Below, one piece after another: positions 34,202 through 42,370 of a stretch of 43,527 nt of DNA. The notes below the pieces were generated by a model. It saw only the letters and a program-made list of their open reading frames with translations, did no database searches and was not told the origin of the DNA. Location: the NCBI GenBank assembly GCA_050951465.1, contig JBMNJC010000001.1, forward strand, positions 1-43,527, given 5' to 3'. The translations under genes and the position numbers were made by a program. The first letter of the stretch is position 1. Each line of letters begins with the position of its first letter. The stretch comes from JAAZHD01 sp012510895 (GTDB taxonomy: Bacteria > Bacillota > Clostridia > Caldicoprobacterales > DTU083).

Positions 34202-34363
34202 CTAGGCAGTTTTTTGGCAATTGTCGCAGGACCATGAACAGTCCTTGTTTTTGCAAATGCATTGGTTATCGTAAAAGTAAAGGTCGGTTTTGCACACTGG
34301 GCAAAATGCATGACACGGGCTTTCTATAGTATTTATTTGATCTTTTTCTGATGGTGAGTTCAA
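34202..34363 (-). CDS. Cys-rich zinc-ribbon-like protein, 53 aa
   Basis: A short frame with SD GGAGG 8 nt before a TTG start. It contains nine cysteines: CHAFCPVC, then CICKNKDC and CSWSCDNC-like spacing (residues 17, 21, 24, 35, 37, 42, 46, 49 and one more in CDNC). The pairs CPVC and CDNC resemble zinc-knuckle halves. Ends KTA. The function is unknown; it could be a metal-binding or rubredoxin-like mini-protein. Convergent with the radical SAM gene. Confidence 0.6.
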   Translation of the reverse strand: MNSPSEKDQINTIESPCHAFCPVCKTDLYFYDNQCICKNKDCSWSCDNCQKTA

Positions 34364-34674
34364 ATGAATCGCCTCCAAGTTTTCTTATTATATACAGTAT
34401 ACTACAAATTTTTCTGTTTGTTAATAATTTGACGAAAAATATTTTTCCTATTTTTCTTTTAAAGAAAATAAATACTGCCGATACTAAAAGTATTAAGGTT
34501 ATCAAAAATGCTTTTACAAAAGTTTACTTTCCGTAGGTCTAAGCAAAAGAAAGGTTCTTCATAAAGCATTTCTTTATGCAGACTTATACAGACCTTTCAT
34601 AATATATTATTAAACATTTATTGAAAAAAGATTATAAAATGATAAATAGTTTGATGATAGAGTTAGTGTCAATA
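34364..34674. other. AT-rich spacer with one composite hairpin
   Basis: No gene is supported here. AGGTCT (34535-34540) with AGACCT (34590-34595) encloses CATAAAG (34560-34566) with CTTTATG (34572-34578), followed by an AT-rich stretch. It could be a weak terminator or part of an unknown RNA. Confidence 0.3.
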
Positions 34675-34744
34675 TAAGTTCGCAAAATTTATCCGGAAAC
34701 TCCGAATGGCAAGCACGAAACATCGATATATGAAAGTGTTCCAG

Positions 34745-34792
34745 GGAAATCAAGGGCGAGCGTAAGCGAGTTCATCTTGACCCTTGATTTCC
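34745..34792. other. Hairpins downstream of IS256 transposase
   Basis: GGAAATCAAGGG (34745-34756) and CCCTTGATTTCC (34781-34792) form a perfect 12-bp stem. Further on, CGGTCTGT/ACAGACCG and GGTTTGGGG/CCCCAACC (to about 34882) form two more. They lie between the transposase stop and the left terminus and may block transcription in or out of the element. Confidence 0.6.
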
Positions 34793-34880
34793 AATTTGCT
34801 ATTTATCCTTTTGTTTCCCGGTCTGTAATGACAGACCGGCTGCCCTCCGGCGAGGACGGGGTTTGGGGCAGAGCCCCAAC

Positions 34881-36074
34881 CTAAGCTGCTTTCCATAGAT
34901 CCTCTTTCGTCAGCTGAATGATTTCAGGCTTAATATATGATCGTCCTGTGGACCATTCTTCTGAGTACTCGATAAGATAAGTTGTTATTAGACGAATGTA
35001 AGAATCCATGTTGGGGAAAACCCCAACTACTGCTGTTCGTCTCCGAATTTCCCTATTGAGCCGCTCCAGGATATTGGTGGATGAAATCTTCCGGTGATCG
35101 ATTCGTTTAAAGGCATAAAACTGCAGTGAATCTTCAAGGCCTTGTTCTAAAACTTCTATTGCTGTAGGGTATTGATGCTCATATGTGTCCATAATTGAGT
35201 TTGCATAGGCTCTGGCACTTTCTAAATCAGGTTGTAACCAGATTTGCTTTAGCTTCTTGGCAAACTCTAATTTACTTTTTGCCGGTACATGAGCAAGGAT
35301 GTTACGCATAAAATGCACTTTGCAGCGTTGCCAGCTGCAACCAACAAAAGATTTTTGGATGGCCTTAACAAGCCCTTTATGTGCATCCGAAACTACAAGC
35401 CAGGTATTCTTCATTCCGCGTTCTTTAAGATTCTCAAATAAGCTTTGGTAAGTTGTTTCTGATTCTTCGTACATAGGCTCTATTGCCAGGATATCCCGTT
35501 TACCGTTTTCATCGATTCCTACCACTACAGCCACTGCCAGGTTTTTAACCTGGTGCCCTACACGGATTTTTTCGTACAATGAATCCACCCACAAGACCGG
35601 ATATGTTTCTTGCAGAGGTCGTTGTCTGAAAGCAGCCACCTGGTCATTTAACTCCTTGGTTATCTGAGATACCTGGCTGCGCGAAATGGAATCAATGCCA
35701 AGACTTTTTGCCAGTTTTTCTATCTTTCGAGTCGATACACCATTGATATAGGCTTCATGGATGACATTCATTAATGCTACTTCTGATCGTTTTTTTTCTG
35801 TGACGAAGAAAGGAATATAACCACCTTTGCGGATTTTAGGTACAAAGAGATACATGGTTCCCAAGCGTGTATCAAAACGTCGAACTCGATAACCAGAACG
35901 GTATCCTGTACGTTGAGGATTGTGTTCTGATTTGGAGGCATTGATCTTTGCTGCAACTTCGACTTCCATAAGCTGCTCACATAGCCATTTGAGCATAGAG
36001 AGCATCGGATCTTCTTCCGCTAAAAATTGCAATAGCATTTTTTCTAAATTTAGTTTATTATTAGAGTAAGCCAT
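34881..36074 (-). CDS. IS256-family (Mutator) transposase
   Basis: A 397-aa DDE transposase. Motifs: first D in PVLWVDSLYEKIRVG, second D in VVSDAHKGLVKAI, the signature CKVHFMRNIL, and E in TNILERLNREIRRR. It is full length with no frame damage. The frame stays open to 36107, but SD AAGGAGGAG sets the ATG at 36074. It differs strongly in sequence from the other IS256-type gene at the window end, so the two elements are separate lineages. Confidence 0.93.
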   Translation of the reverse strand: MAYSNNKLNLEKMLLQFLAEEDPMLSMLKWLCEQLMEVEVAAKINASKSEHNPQRTGYRSGYRVRRFDTRLGTMYLFVPKIRKGGYIPFFVTEKKRSEVALMNVIHEAYINGVSTRKIEKLAKSLGIDSISRSQVSQITKELNDQVAAFRQRPLQETYPVLWVDSLYEKIRVGHQVKNLAVAVVVGIDENGKRDILAIEPMYEESETTYQSLFENLKERGMKNTWLVVSDAHKGLVKAIQKSFVGCSWQRCKVHFMRNILAHVPAKSKLEFAKKLKQIWLQPDLESARAYANSIMDTYEHQYPTAIEVLEQGLEDSLQFYAFKRIDHRKISSTNILERLNREIRRRTAVVGVFPNMDSYIRLITTYLIEYSEEWSTGRSYIKPEIIQLTKEDLWKAA

Positions 36075-36132
36075 CGGTTTTTCACTCCTCCTTGGTTTGC
36101 TCGTCACTTACCAAATTCGGAGTGACCGATGG
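36071..36132 (-). promoter_or_regulatory. Fold-back hairpin at IS256 transposase start
   Basis: On the minus strand CCATCGGTCACTCC (36132-36119) pairs with GGAGTGA and CCGATGG (36088-36071), 14 bp in two blocks with a 4-nt bulge. The right arm contains part of the SD and the ATG itself, so transcripts entering through the terminus would have the start site covered. Confidence 0.6.
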
Positions 36133-36228
36133 TTTTTCCTTCTTTTTATTTTGCGAACTTAATTATACATGATCTTTGATAGATGTGTTAAAATATAAAT
36201 ATTCACTAAATGATAGGGAGGAGTACAT

Positions 36229-36861
36229 ATGACAATTTTGAAAGAAATTACCGAATATGTAAAGACAGGCAATGCTAAAAAGGTTGAAGAACTTGTAAAA
36301 AAGGCAATTGATGATGGCAAAGACCCCGGTGATATTCTAAATAATTCCCTTATCACAGGCATGAGTGAAATTGGCATACTATTTAAAAATAATGAAGTTT
36401 TTATTCCGGAAGTTTTAATCGCTGCAAGGGCAATGAAAGCCGGAATGGCAATATTGAAACCTTTACTTATTGAAAAGGACGTTAAGCCTGTAGGAAAGGT
36501 TGTTTTGGGAACCGTAAAAGGAGATCTCCATGACATAGGCAAAAATTTAGTCGGTATGATGTTGGAAGGAGCCGGCTTTGAAGTAATAGATTTAGGTATT
36601 GACGTTTCGCCGGAGAAATTCGTTGAAGCAGCAAGAGATAACCAGGCAGATTGTGTTGCAATGTCTGCACTATTAACCACAACTATGCCTCACATGAAGG
36701 ATACCATAGAAGCTTTTGAAGCAGCCGGTTTGCGTGAAAATGTGAAGATAATGATCGGGGGAGCACCGATTACCCAGAGTTACGCCGATGAAATCGGTGC
36801 AGACGGTTATGCTTCTGATGCAGCCTCCGCGGCAGAATTGGCTAAGAACTTGATTTCTTAG
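36229..36861 (+). CDS. Corrinoid protein of a methyltransferase system
   Basis: A 210-aa methyl-carrier of the MtbC/MttC/MtaC type. A helical N-terminal cap domain (about 1-85) is followed by a B12-binding Rossmann domain with the lower-ligand motif GDLHDIGKN (D99, H101, G104), the SALLTTTM loop and IGGAPI. The cobalamin cofactor would accept a methyl group from a substrate-specific methyltransferase and pass it to tetrahydrofolate or a thiol. No MttB, MtaB or MtbA partner is in the window, but a corrinoid-activating protein is encoded 2.6 kb downstream on the same strand. SD GGGAGGAG is 7 nt before ATG. The IS256 element lies just upstream. Confidence 0.9.
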   Translation: MTILKEITEYVKTGNAKKVEELVKKAIDDGKDPGDILNNSLITGMSEIGILFKNNEVFIPEVLIAARAMKAGMAILKPLLIEKDVKPVGKVVLGTVKGDLHDIGKNLVGMMLEGAGFEVIDLGIDVSPEKFVEAARDNQADCVAMSALLTTTMPHMKDTIEAFEAAGLRENVKIMIGGAPITQSYADEIGADGYASDAASAAELAKNLIS

Positions 36862-36950
36862 TACAATGCTTAATCCGACAATCTGTATTAAATAATGATG
36901 CTGGGGAAGAATAACAATGATTTAAATGCAGACAATAGGGAGTATTTTGA

Positions 36951-39215
36951 TTGAAAAAAATAAATATATTCTTCCCCGCGTTACTTACATTGCTTTTTCT
37001 GTTTATATTATTTATTTATGATTTAGTAAAGACAGAGAATAGTGCATTATCTGTACCTTTTAGTTATAATGAAGGTACAGCGAAAGGAAAAGTATTTCTC
37101 ATATCTATAGATCGTATTGGATTGTCACATTTGCATAATGAGAATGTTCCAAATTTAAGGAAAGCTATGGATATGGGAGGGGTGGCTCTTATGACCACCA
37201 ATACAGGAGGCAGCCGCTCTCAGAGGGATGCTTACCTCACCATGGGTGCAGGTACCAAGGTTGCCGCTGCAACTAAATCTCCTTTGAGTATCCATACAGA
37301 TGAGTTTTATCAAGGGTATCAAGGCTGGGAGTTGTACAGGCAAATAACCGGGAAAATGCCACCACAAGATGCAATAGTCAACTTAGGTTTTGCACAATCT
37401 GTAAGAAATAACATTAACAAATCATATACCGTTACTATAGGTGCTTTAGGTAAAGCTTTACGAGAGGCAGGTATTATTCCTGCAGTTATTGGAAACAGCG
37501 ACACAGTGGAAGAAAAAAAACGATATATGGTTTCTTTTCTGATGGATGAAAATGGCATTGTTCCCAAAGGTGCAGTTCATTCTGGCACATATACAGCAGA
37601 CAAAAGTCGCCCTTTTGGTATACGTACAGATTATGGCAGCATCATGGAGTATATTGAAACGCTGTGGGACTTCACTGATGTGTTTGCAATTGAATTAGGC
37701 GATACTTCCAGGGCAGAAGATTTCAGTTATTTAGCTGCAGATACTATAAATTTGGTGAATAAGAAACTGGCCTTGCATGAAGCTGATGCATTTATTGGAG
37801 AGCTCATGAGTAAATTGGACTTCAATCGGGATATGCTAATTATTGCTTCTTTCTTGGGATCTGTAAAGGATTTAAGCGAAAACAACAGGCTTGCTCCTGT
37901 TATTATTTTAGGCCCAGGATATTCAAACAGTCTGCTGACTTCTGCCTCAACACGCCGACCGGGCATTATAACCAATCTGGACATTGGTGCAACTTTATTG
38001 GATTTTTATGGTGCATCCAAACTGGTAGGCCAATTAGGAAATCGAATTTTTTCCTCCGGAGCAAGATTCAACATTGAAGATTTTTATAAATATAATAAGC
38101 GCCTGATTGAAGTAAATAATCATCGGACTCCATTGTTGCGAAGCTATGCAGCCATATTGGTAATAATGCTTGTAATTTCATTATTATGTATCTTTTATTT
38201 CAGAAAGTTATTATCATATGCAGCTTTCTTCATTCAATTTCAAATGGCTGTTCCTGTCGCTTATCTTCTTCTGCCATTATTTCATCGTTCTTCTTTAGTT
38301 GAAAACCTGATATTTTCATGGCTTCTGGCATTAGTAATTACTATTATTATATCCGCTGGAAGATGGGGAGAAATTGTTAAAGTATGGTTATATTCTATGA
38401 TTACTGTCCTTCTGTTAATTATAGATCAAATAACAGGAGCACATTTGATTTCCTGTTCACCGCTGGGCTATGATCTGATTAACGGTTCACGTTATTATGG
38501 AATAGGAAATGAATATATGGGCATTCTTGTTGGAGCTTTCTGTTTGGGAATAGGATCTTTTTTTCAAATATGTGTAAAAAAAAGAATTCGAATAAGAATC
38601 TGGCAGCCAATACTGCTTTTTTTTCCTCCATTAATGATTTTATCTCATCCGCGGATAGGAGCAAATGTAGGAGGAACGATTGCTGCGATTTTTGGATTTG
38701 CGTCTTTTATACTTCTTCTTTACAGGAAGAGTATAAAACTAACACACTTTTTTTTCACTGGCATAATTACAATTGTTTTTTTGACGGTTATTTTTCTTTT
38801 TGATTATATAGGAGGGGTAGACACCCAATCTCATATGGGACAGACGGTAAATTTAATTATGAAAAATGGTTCCATTGAATTGCTGCTCATTGTAAAACGA
38901 AAAATAGAAATGAATATACGGTTGATTCGCTATACAGTTTGGACCCGTGTTTTTCTTCTTTCTTTACTGACTATGGTATTGCTCTTATTTCGACCAGCAG
39001 GAATCTTTAAGCATTTAGCAAAAGAGTATCCATATTTTATTAAAGGTATTACTTCCGGCATGATAGGCTGTATTGCTGCTTTGCTGGCTAATGATTCCGG
39101 AATTGTAGCTGCAGGAACATGTATGATATTTCTTGCGCCTCCGATTCTGATAATGATTATTGGTAATTTGCCTGACAGAATAAACAGATTGCCCTGGGAA
39201 AGGTTAAGAATATAA
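36951..39215 (+). CDS. AlkP-like/polytopic membrane hybrid protein
   Basis: A 754-aa protein. After one N-terminal membrane segment (about 5-24) comes an extracytoplasmic region (about 45-380) with features of the alkaline phosphatase/phosphoglyceromutase superfamily: GKVFLISIDRIGLSHL, NVPNLRKAMDMGGVALM, a TNTGGSRSQRDAYLTMGAG block and PVIILGPGYSN. From about 395 on there are 9-10 membrane segments with a conserved-looking GSRYYGIGNEYMGILVGA. I know this arrangement only as an uncharacterised family; it could act on a lipid-linked or surface phosphate compound. TTG start with SD ATAGGGAG 8 nt upstream. It lies between two corrinoid-related genes. Confidence 0.65.
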   Translation: MKKINIFFPALLTLLFLFILFIYDLVKTENSALSVPFSYNEGTAKGKVFLISIDRIGLSHLHNENVPNLRKAMDMGGVALMTTNTGGSRSQRDAYLTMGAGTKVAAATKSPLSIHTDEFYQGYQGWELYRQITGKMPPQDAIVNLGFAQSVRNNINKSYTVTIGALGKALREAGIIPAVIGNSDTVEEKKRYMVSFLMDENGIVPKGAVHSGTYTADKSRPFGIRTDYGSIMEYIETLWDFTDVFAIELGDTSRAEDFSYLAADTINLVNKKLALHEADAFIGELMSKLDFNRDMLIIASFLGSVKDLSENNRLAPVIILGPGYSNSLLTSASTRRPGIITNLDIGATLLDFYGASKLVGQLGNRIFSSGARFNIEDFYKYNKRLIEVNNHRTPLLRSYAAILVIMLVISLLCIFYFRKLLSYAAFFIQFQMAVPVAYLLLPLFHRSSLVENLIFSWLLALVITIIISAGRWGEIVKVWLYSMITVLLLIIDQITGAHLISCSPLGYDLINGSRYYGIGNEYMGILVGAFCLGIGSFFQICVKKRIRIRIWQPILLFFPPLMILSHPRIGANVGGTIAAIFGFASFILLLYRKSIKLTHFFFTGIITIVFLTVIFLFDYIGGVDTQSHMGQTVNLIMKNGSIELLLIVKRKIEMNIRLIRYTVWTRVFLLSLLTMVLLLFRPAGIFKHLAKEYPYFIKGITSGMIGCIAALLANDSGIVAAGTCMIFLAPPILIMIIGNLPDRINRLPWERLRI

Positions 39216-39239
39216 AGAAGAATATGGAGCTTATAGGAG

Positions 39240-39393
39240 ATGAAATCATTAGCAGATTTCTTATATTGATAATTTCGACATACAAACAGCTATACAAGAG
39301 TATATTGAGCATCCGGATTATGAAAAAGAATTCAGTAAACAAGAAATAAAAGAAATTCATAAAGATTTGATTGAAGAAGAAATAATCGAATGA
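39240..39393 (+). pseudogene. Possible frameshifted small gene
   Basis: A coding-like, strongly charged tail (DNFDIQTAIQEYIEHPDYEK, then FSKQEIKEIHKDLIEEEIIE) ends in TGA at 39391-39393 but has no start in its frame. Ignoring one base near 39264 joins it to an ATG at 39240 (MKSLADFL), or to another frame from the ATG at 39224. Family unknown; it may be a decayed gene of about 50 codons or noise. The rest of 39216-39478 shows nothing else. Confidence 0.35.
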
Positions 39394-39493
39394 ATCTGGC
39401 GTTTGGTTAAATTTTCGTTAAAACATAAATAAGGTTCTTTAGGTAAATATGCTATATTAATATTATTATGAATCAAAGGTGTGGGGGATAAAA

Positions 39494-41302
39494 TTGATAC
39501 CGATAAAGACAGAAATCAGATCCAATCAAAATTTGTTGGAATATTTGAGAGAAAAGGGGTATGAGTTGCCTTCTCCATGCGGCGGAAAAGGAATTTGTGG
39601 AAAATGCCGTGTACGTATATTAGAGGGTATAAAAACATTAGCTATGCCATATACAGGGTTTCACGAGATAACTCTAGACGAATGGGAAAAAGGATGGAGA
39701 TTGGCATGCAAGACCAGATTGGATGAAGAGATGGTTATCGAAATAGATGATTTGTGGAATAAAGAAGCTGACATACTTGTAAGCGGAAATTATGATGTAA
39801 ATTTACAACCATATAGTAGAAAAATATTTTTAGATTTGAACAAACCTTCAATAAGTGATCAACGCAGTGATGGAGAAAGAATCCTAAGCGAACTTGGAGA
39901 TGCAGAATATCTGGATCTGGAATTAGTTAAAACTCTTCCGGAAATTCTGAGAGACCGGGATTATAGAGTTACTGTTATACTCTTTGGGAAAACTATTACA
40001 GGCATAGAAAGCGGAAACACTACCGATAAGCATTATGGAGCAGCTGTAGATATTGGTACTACTACCATTGCGGGTTCATTAATAAATTTGAACAATGGGG
40101 ATGAAATCGGGACCTTTTCCATGCTCAACCCTCAAAAAAATTTTGGAGACGATGTAATAACTCGCATAAACTATACTATTGAGGTCGAAAATGGTCTTAA
40201 GAAAATGCAAGGTTTATTGATAGATGCACTTAATCAAATGTTTAAATATTTCGAGGAAAAATATCAAATCCCATCCCATCACATTTATCATGTGAATGTG
40301 GCAGGAAATACTGTTATGCTGCATTTGCTTGCCGGTTTGCCTGTTAAGAACATAGCGGTTTCACCTTTTCTGCCTGTTATTAATCAGATGCCGAATATTC
40401 GCGGCAAAGATCTGGGTTTGAAGATTAATCCGAATGCTTTTATTACGGCCGCACCTATGATATCAGGTTATATTGGCGCTGATACGGTTTCATGTATCTT
40501 AGCTGTAGATATGCTGAAGAATGACGGCTACTCCTTATTGGTGGATATTGGAACCAACGGAGAAATAGTTCTTGGAAATAAAAATGGTCTGATAGCATGC
40601 GCTGCTGCTGCAGGACCTGCCCTGGAAGGTGCTCATATCAAATGCGGGACAGGCGGGATAAAGGGTGCAATTAACAAAGTAAAGATAGGGAAGGATGGAG
40701 TCAATTATACTACTATTGGTAATCAGCCAGCCATTGGCATTTGCGGTTCAGGTATTGTGGATGCAATAGCCCAAATGCTACAATCAGGCATGATAGAACC
40801 CTCCGGCCGTATGCTGACTGCAAGTGAGGCAGAATTGCATGTGCCTGGAACATTGGCATCTAAAGTTGGAGAATATAAAAAATCCCCCTGTATAGTTATA
40901 GCTAAACAGGAGGATGGGGCTGTAAATGATATTTTCATTACACAAAAAGATGTCCGTGAAATCCAGCTGGCAAAAGCTGCAATTGCAGCAGGCATTCATA
41001 TTCTGATGAAAGAAATGAATATAGATTTCGAAGACATTGAGAGAGTATATCTGGCTGGTGGTTTCGGTAACTATATAGATAAAGACCACGCTGCGGAAAT
41101 CGGGTTGATACCCAATGCCTTAAGAGGGAAGGTCGTTCAAGTTGGTAATGCTGCATTAACTGGCGGGAAAATGCTTTTAAAATCGGGAAGGTACCTTGAG
41201 GAAGCAATTCAGATCTGGAATACAACCAAATTTATTGAGTTGTCTACCAGGCTCGATTTTAATGAAATCTTTGTGGAACAAATGGAGTTTCAGAGATTAT
41301 AA
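39494..41302 (+). CDS. Corrinoid activation/ASKHA ferredoxin protein (RACo-like)
   Basis: Reductive activator that uses ATP to return Co(II) corrinoid to the active Co(I) state. An N-terminal plant-type [2Fe-2S] domain has C29, C35, C38 (CGGKGICGKC) and C72. A linker (about 80-185) is followed by the large ASKHA/DUF4445 ATPase domain with AVDIGTTTIAGSL, VAGNTVMLHLL, LLVDIGTNGEIVL and YLAGGFGNYID. The frame opens at GTG 39479, but SD GTGGGGG lies 7 nt before TTG at 39494, giving 602 aa. Expected client: the corrinoid protein encoded at 36229-36861. Convergent with fabI, 8 nt apart. Confidence 0.9.
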   Translation: MIPIKTEIRSNQNLLEYLREKGYELPSPCGGKGICGKCRVRILEGIKTLAMPYTGFHEITLDEWEKGWRLACKTRLDEEMVIEIDDLWNKEADILVSGNYDVNLQPYSRKIFLDLNKPSISDQRSDGERILSELGDAEYLDLELVKTLPEILRDRDYRVTVILFGKTITGIESGNTTDKHYGAAVDIGTTTIAGSLINLNNGDEIGTFSMLNPQKNFGDDVITRINYTIEVENGLKKMQGLLIDALNQMFKYFEEKYQIPSHHIYHVNVAGNTVMLHLLAGLPVKNIAVSPFLPVINQMPNIRGKDLGLKINPNAFITAAPMISGYIGADTVSCILAVDMLKNDGYSLLVDIGTNGEIVLGNKNGLIACAAAAGPALEGAHIKCGTGGIKGAINKVKIGKDGVNYTTIGNQPAIGICGSGIVDAIAQMLQSGMIEPSGRMLTASEAELHVPGTLASKVGEYKKSPCIVIAKQEDGAVNDIFITQKDVREIQLAKAAIAAGIHILMKEMNIDFEDIERVYLAGGFGNYIDKDHAAEIGLIPNALRGKVVQVGNAALTGGKMLLKSGRYLEEAIQIWNTTKFIELSTRLDFNEIFVEQMEFQRL

Positions 41303-41310
41303 GCAAGTAT

Positions 41311-42078
41311 CTATCCTAGGATATGATAACCAGAATCCACATGTATGTTTTCTCCGGTAATGCTTCGAGAGAGATTGCTCAAAAGGAATAATGCAGCATC
41401 ACCTATATCCTGCTGATTTACCATCCTGCGAAGAGGTGCTTTTTCTTCATATTCTCTTACTAATAAGCTGAAGTCTTGCACTCCTTTTGCAGAAACTGTT
41501 TTGATAGGACCTGCAGAGATGGAATTGACACGGATCTGTTCAGGTCCAAGGTCATTAGCCAGATAACGGACCGATGCTTCCAGTGCAGCTTTGGCAACAC
41601 CCATTACATTATAATTTTTTATTACTCTTTCTCCACCAAGGTATGTAAGTGTTACAATGCTTCCGCCTTCTGTCATAAGCTGTCTGGCTTCTTTTGACAC
41701 TGCAACCAGGGAAAATGCACTAATATTCTGAGCAAGCAAGTATCCATCTCGTGATGTATTATAGTAATATCCTTTCAACTCTTCTCCTTTGGAAAATGCT
41801 ATACTATGTACAAGACCATGCAATATTCCAAAATCCTTCTTAATTGACTGGAAAAGATTAACAACTTCTTCATCTGAGGCTACATTGCATGGATAAAGAG
41901 TAGCATCAGGCAGAGTTGATGCTAGTTTTTCTACACCTGCCTTTCCTCGCTCATTTTGATAGGTTATTATGAGTCTGGCACCGGCTTTCGCGCATGATTC
42001 CGCAATTCCCCAAGCAATGCTCCACTTATTTGCAACTCCCATGATAAGAATATTTCTATTTCTAAGCAGTTCAGTCAT
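41311..42078 (-). CDS. fabI: Enoyl-[acyl-carrier-protein] reductase (NADH)
   Basis: Last reductive step of fatty acid elongation. It is an SDR-fold protein of 255 aa with the FabI-type N-terminus (NILIMGVANKWSIAWGIA), VHSIAF, the catalytic Y-x6-K within KNYNVMGVAKAALEASVRYL, ISAGPIKTVSAKG and the C-terminal ITGENIHVDSGYHI. The frame opens at 42087; SD AGAAAGGA, 8 nt before the ATG at 42078, gives MTELLRNRN, the usual start. No other fab genes are adjacent, and no FapR-type operator is recognised. FabI in Clostridia often coexists with or is replaced by FabK or FabV. Confidence 0.93.
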   Translation of the reverse strand: MTELLRNRNILIMGVANKWSIAWGIAESCAKAGARLIITYQNERGKAGVEKLASTLPDATLYPCNVASDEEVVNLFQSIKKDFGILHGLVHSIAFSKGEELKGYYYNTSRDGYLLAQNISAFSLVAVSKEARQLMTEGGSIVTLTYLGGERVIKNYNVMGVAKAALEASVRYLANDLGPEQIRVNSISAGPIKTVSAKGVQDFSLLVREYEEKAPLRRMVNQQDIGDAALFLLSNLSRSITGENIHVDSGYHILG

Positions 42079-42317
42079 TTTTCTCATCCTTTCTATTGAG
42101 ATATATTATTTTCCTCCAAACGACGCTGCATATAAAATCTCTGTCATTATATAATATCAAATTATAAAATGATAGGGTAGAAAATAGTCCGGTTTGTACT
42201 ATTGCATTCGATTTTTAATTATGTTAAGATACACTGTAGTAATTTTAGAATCCATTACAGTTCTTTGGATTAAGTCCGTATAATTGTGTAAAAGGATAGT
42301 GAGCCACAGACTCGTTT

Positions 42318-42370
42318 CCTCGGTTATAATATAGGTGTGAACAAATACAAAACCGAGGAGGAAAGAACCC
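42318..42370 (+). promoter_or_regulatory. Fold-back hairpin at second IS256-type transposase
   Basis: CCTCGGTT (42318-42325) pairs with AACCGAGG (42351-42358). The right arm covers the first half of the SD (GAGGAGG, 42355-42361). A -10 TATAAT (42325-42330) lies at the left arm, but its -35 is poor. The remaining spacer 42088-42317 holds the fabI promoter region and probably the left end of this element; no inverted partner is available inside the window. Confidence 0.5.

Larger units (their letters stand above)
34675..36161 (-). mobile_element. IS256-family insertion sequence, complete
   Basis: Terminal inverted repeats are perfect over 14 bp: TAAGTTCGCAAAAT (34675-34688) and its complement (36148-36161). 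A second shared block, CTCCGAAT, lies further in at both ends. Size is 1487 bp with one transposase gene. The 8-9 bp target duplication expected for this family is not visible (GTCAATAT against AATTATAC), which suggests an old insertion or a rearranged flank. Confidence 0.88.

Noticed and set aside
34266..34505. Hydrophobic 79-codon frame on the minus strand
   Set aside because: It starts at a TTG without SD and runs through the SD and start of the Cys-rich gene; its composition is that of AT-rich spacer.
36159..36680. Long open frame on the minus strand over the corrinoid gene
   Set aside because: It is antisense to a clear corrinoid-protein gene, has no SD and resembles no protein family.
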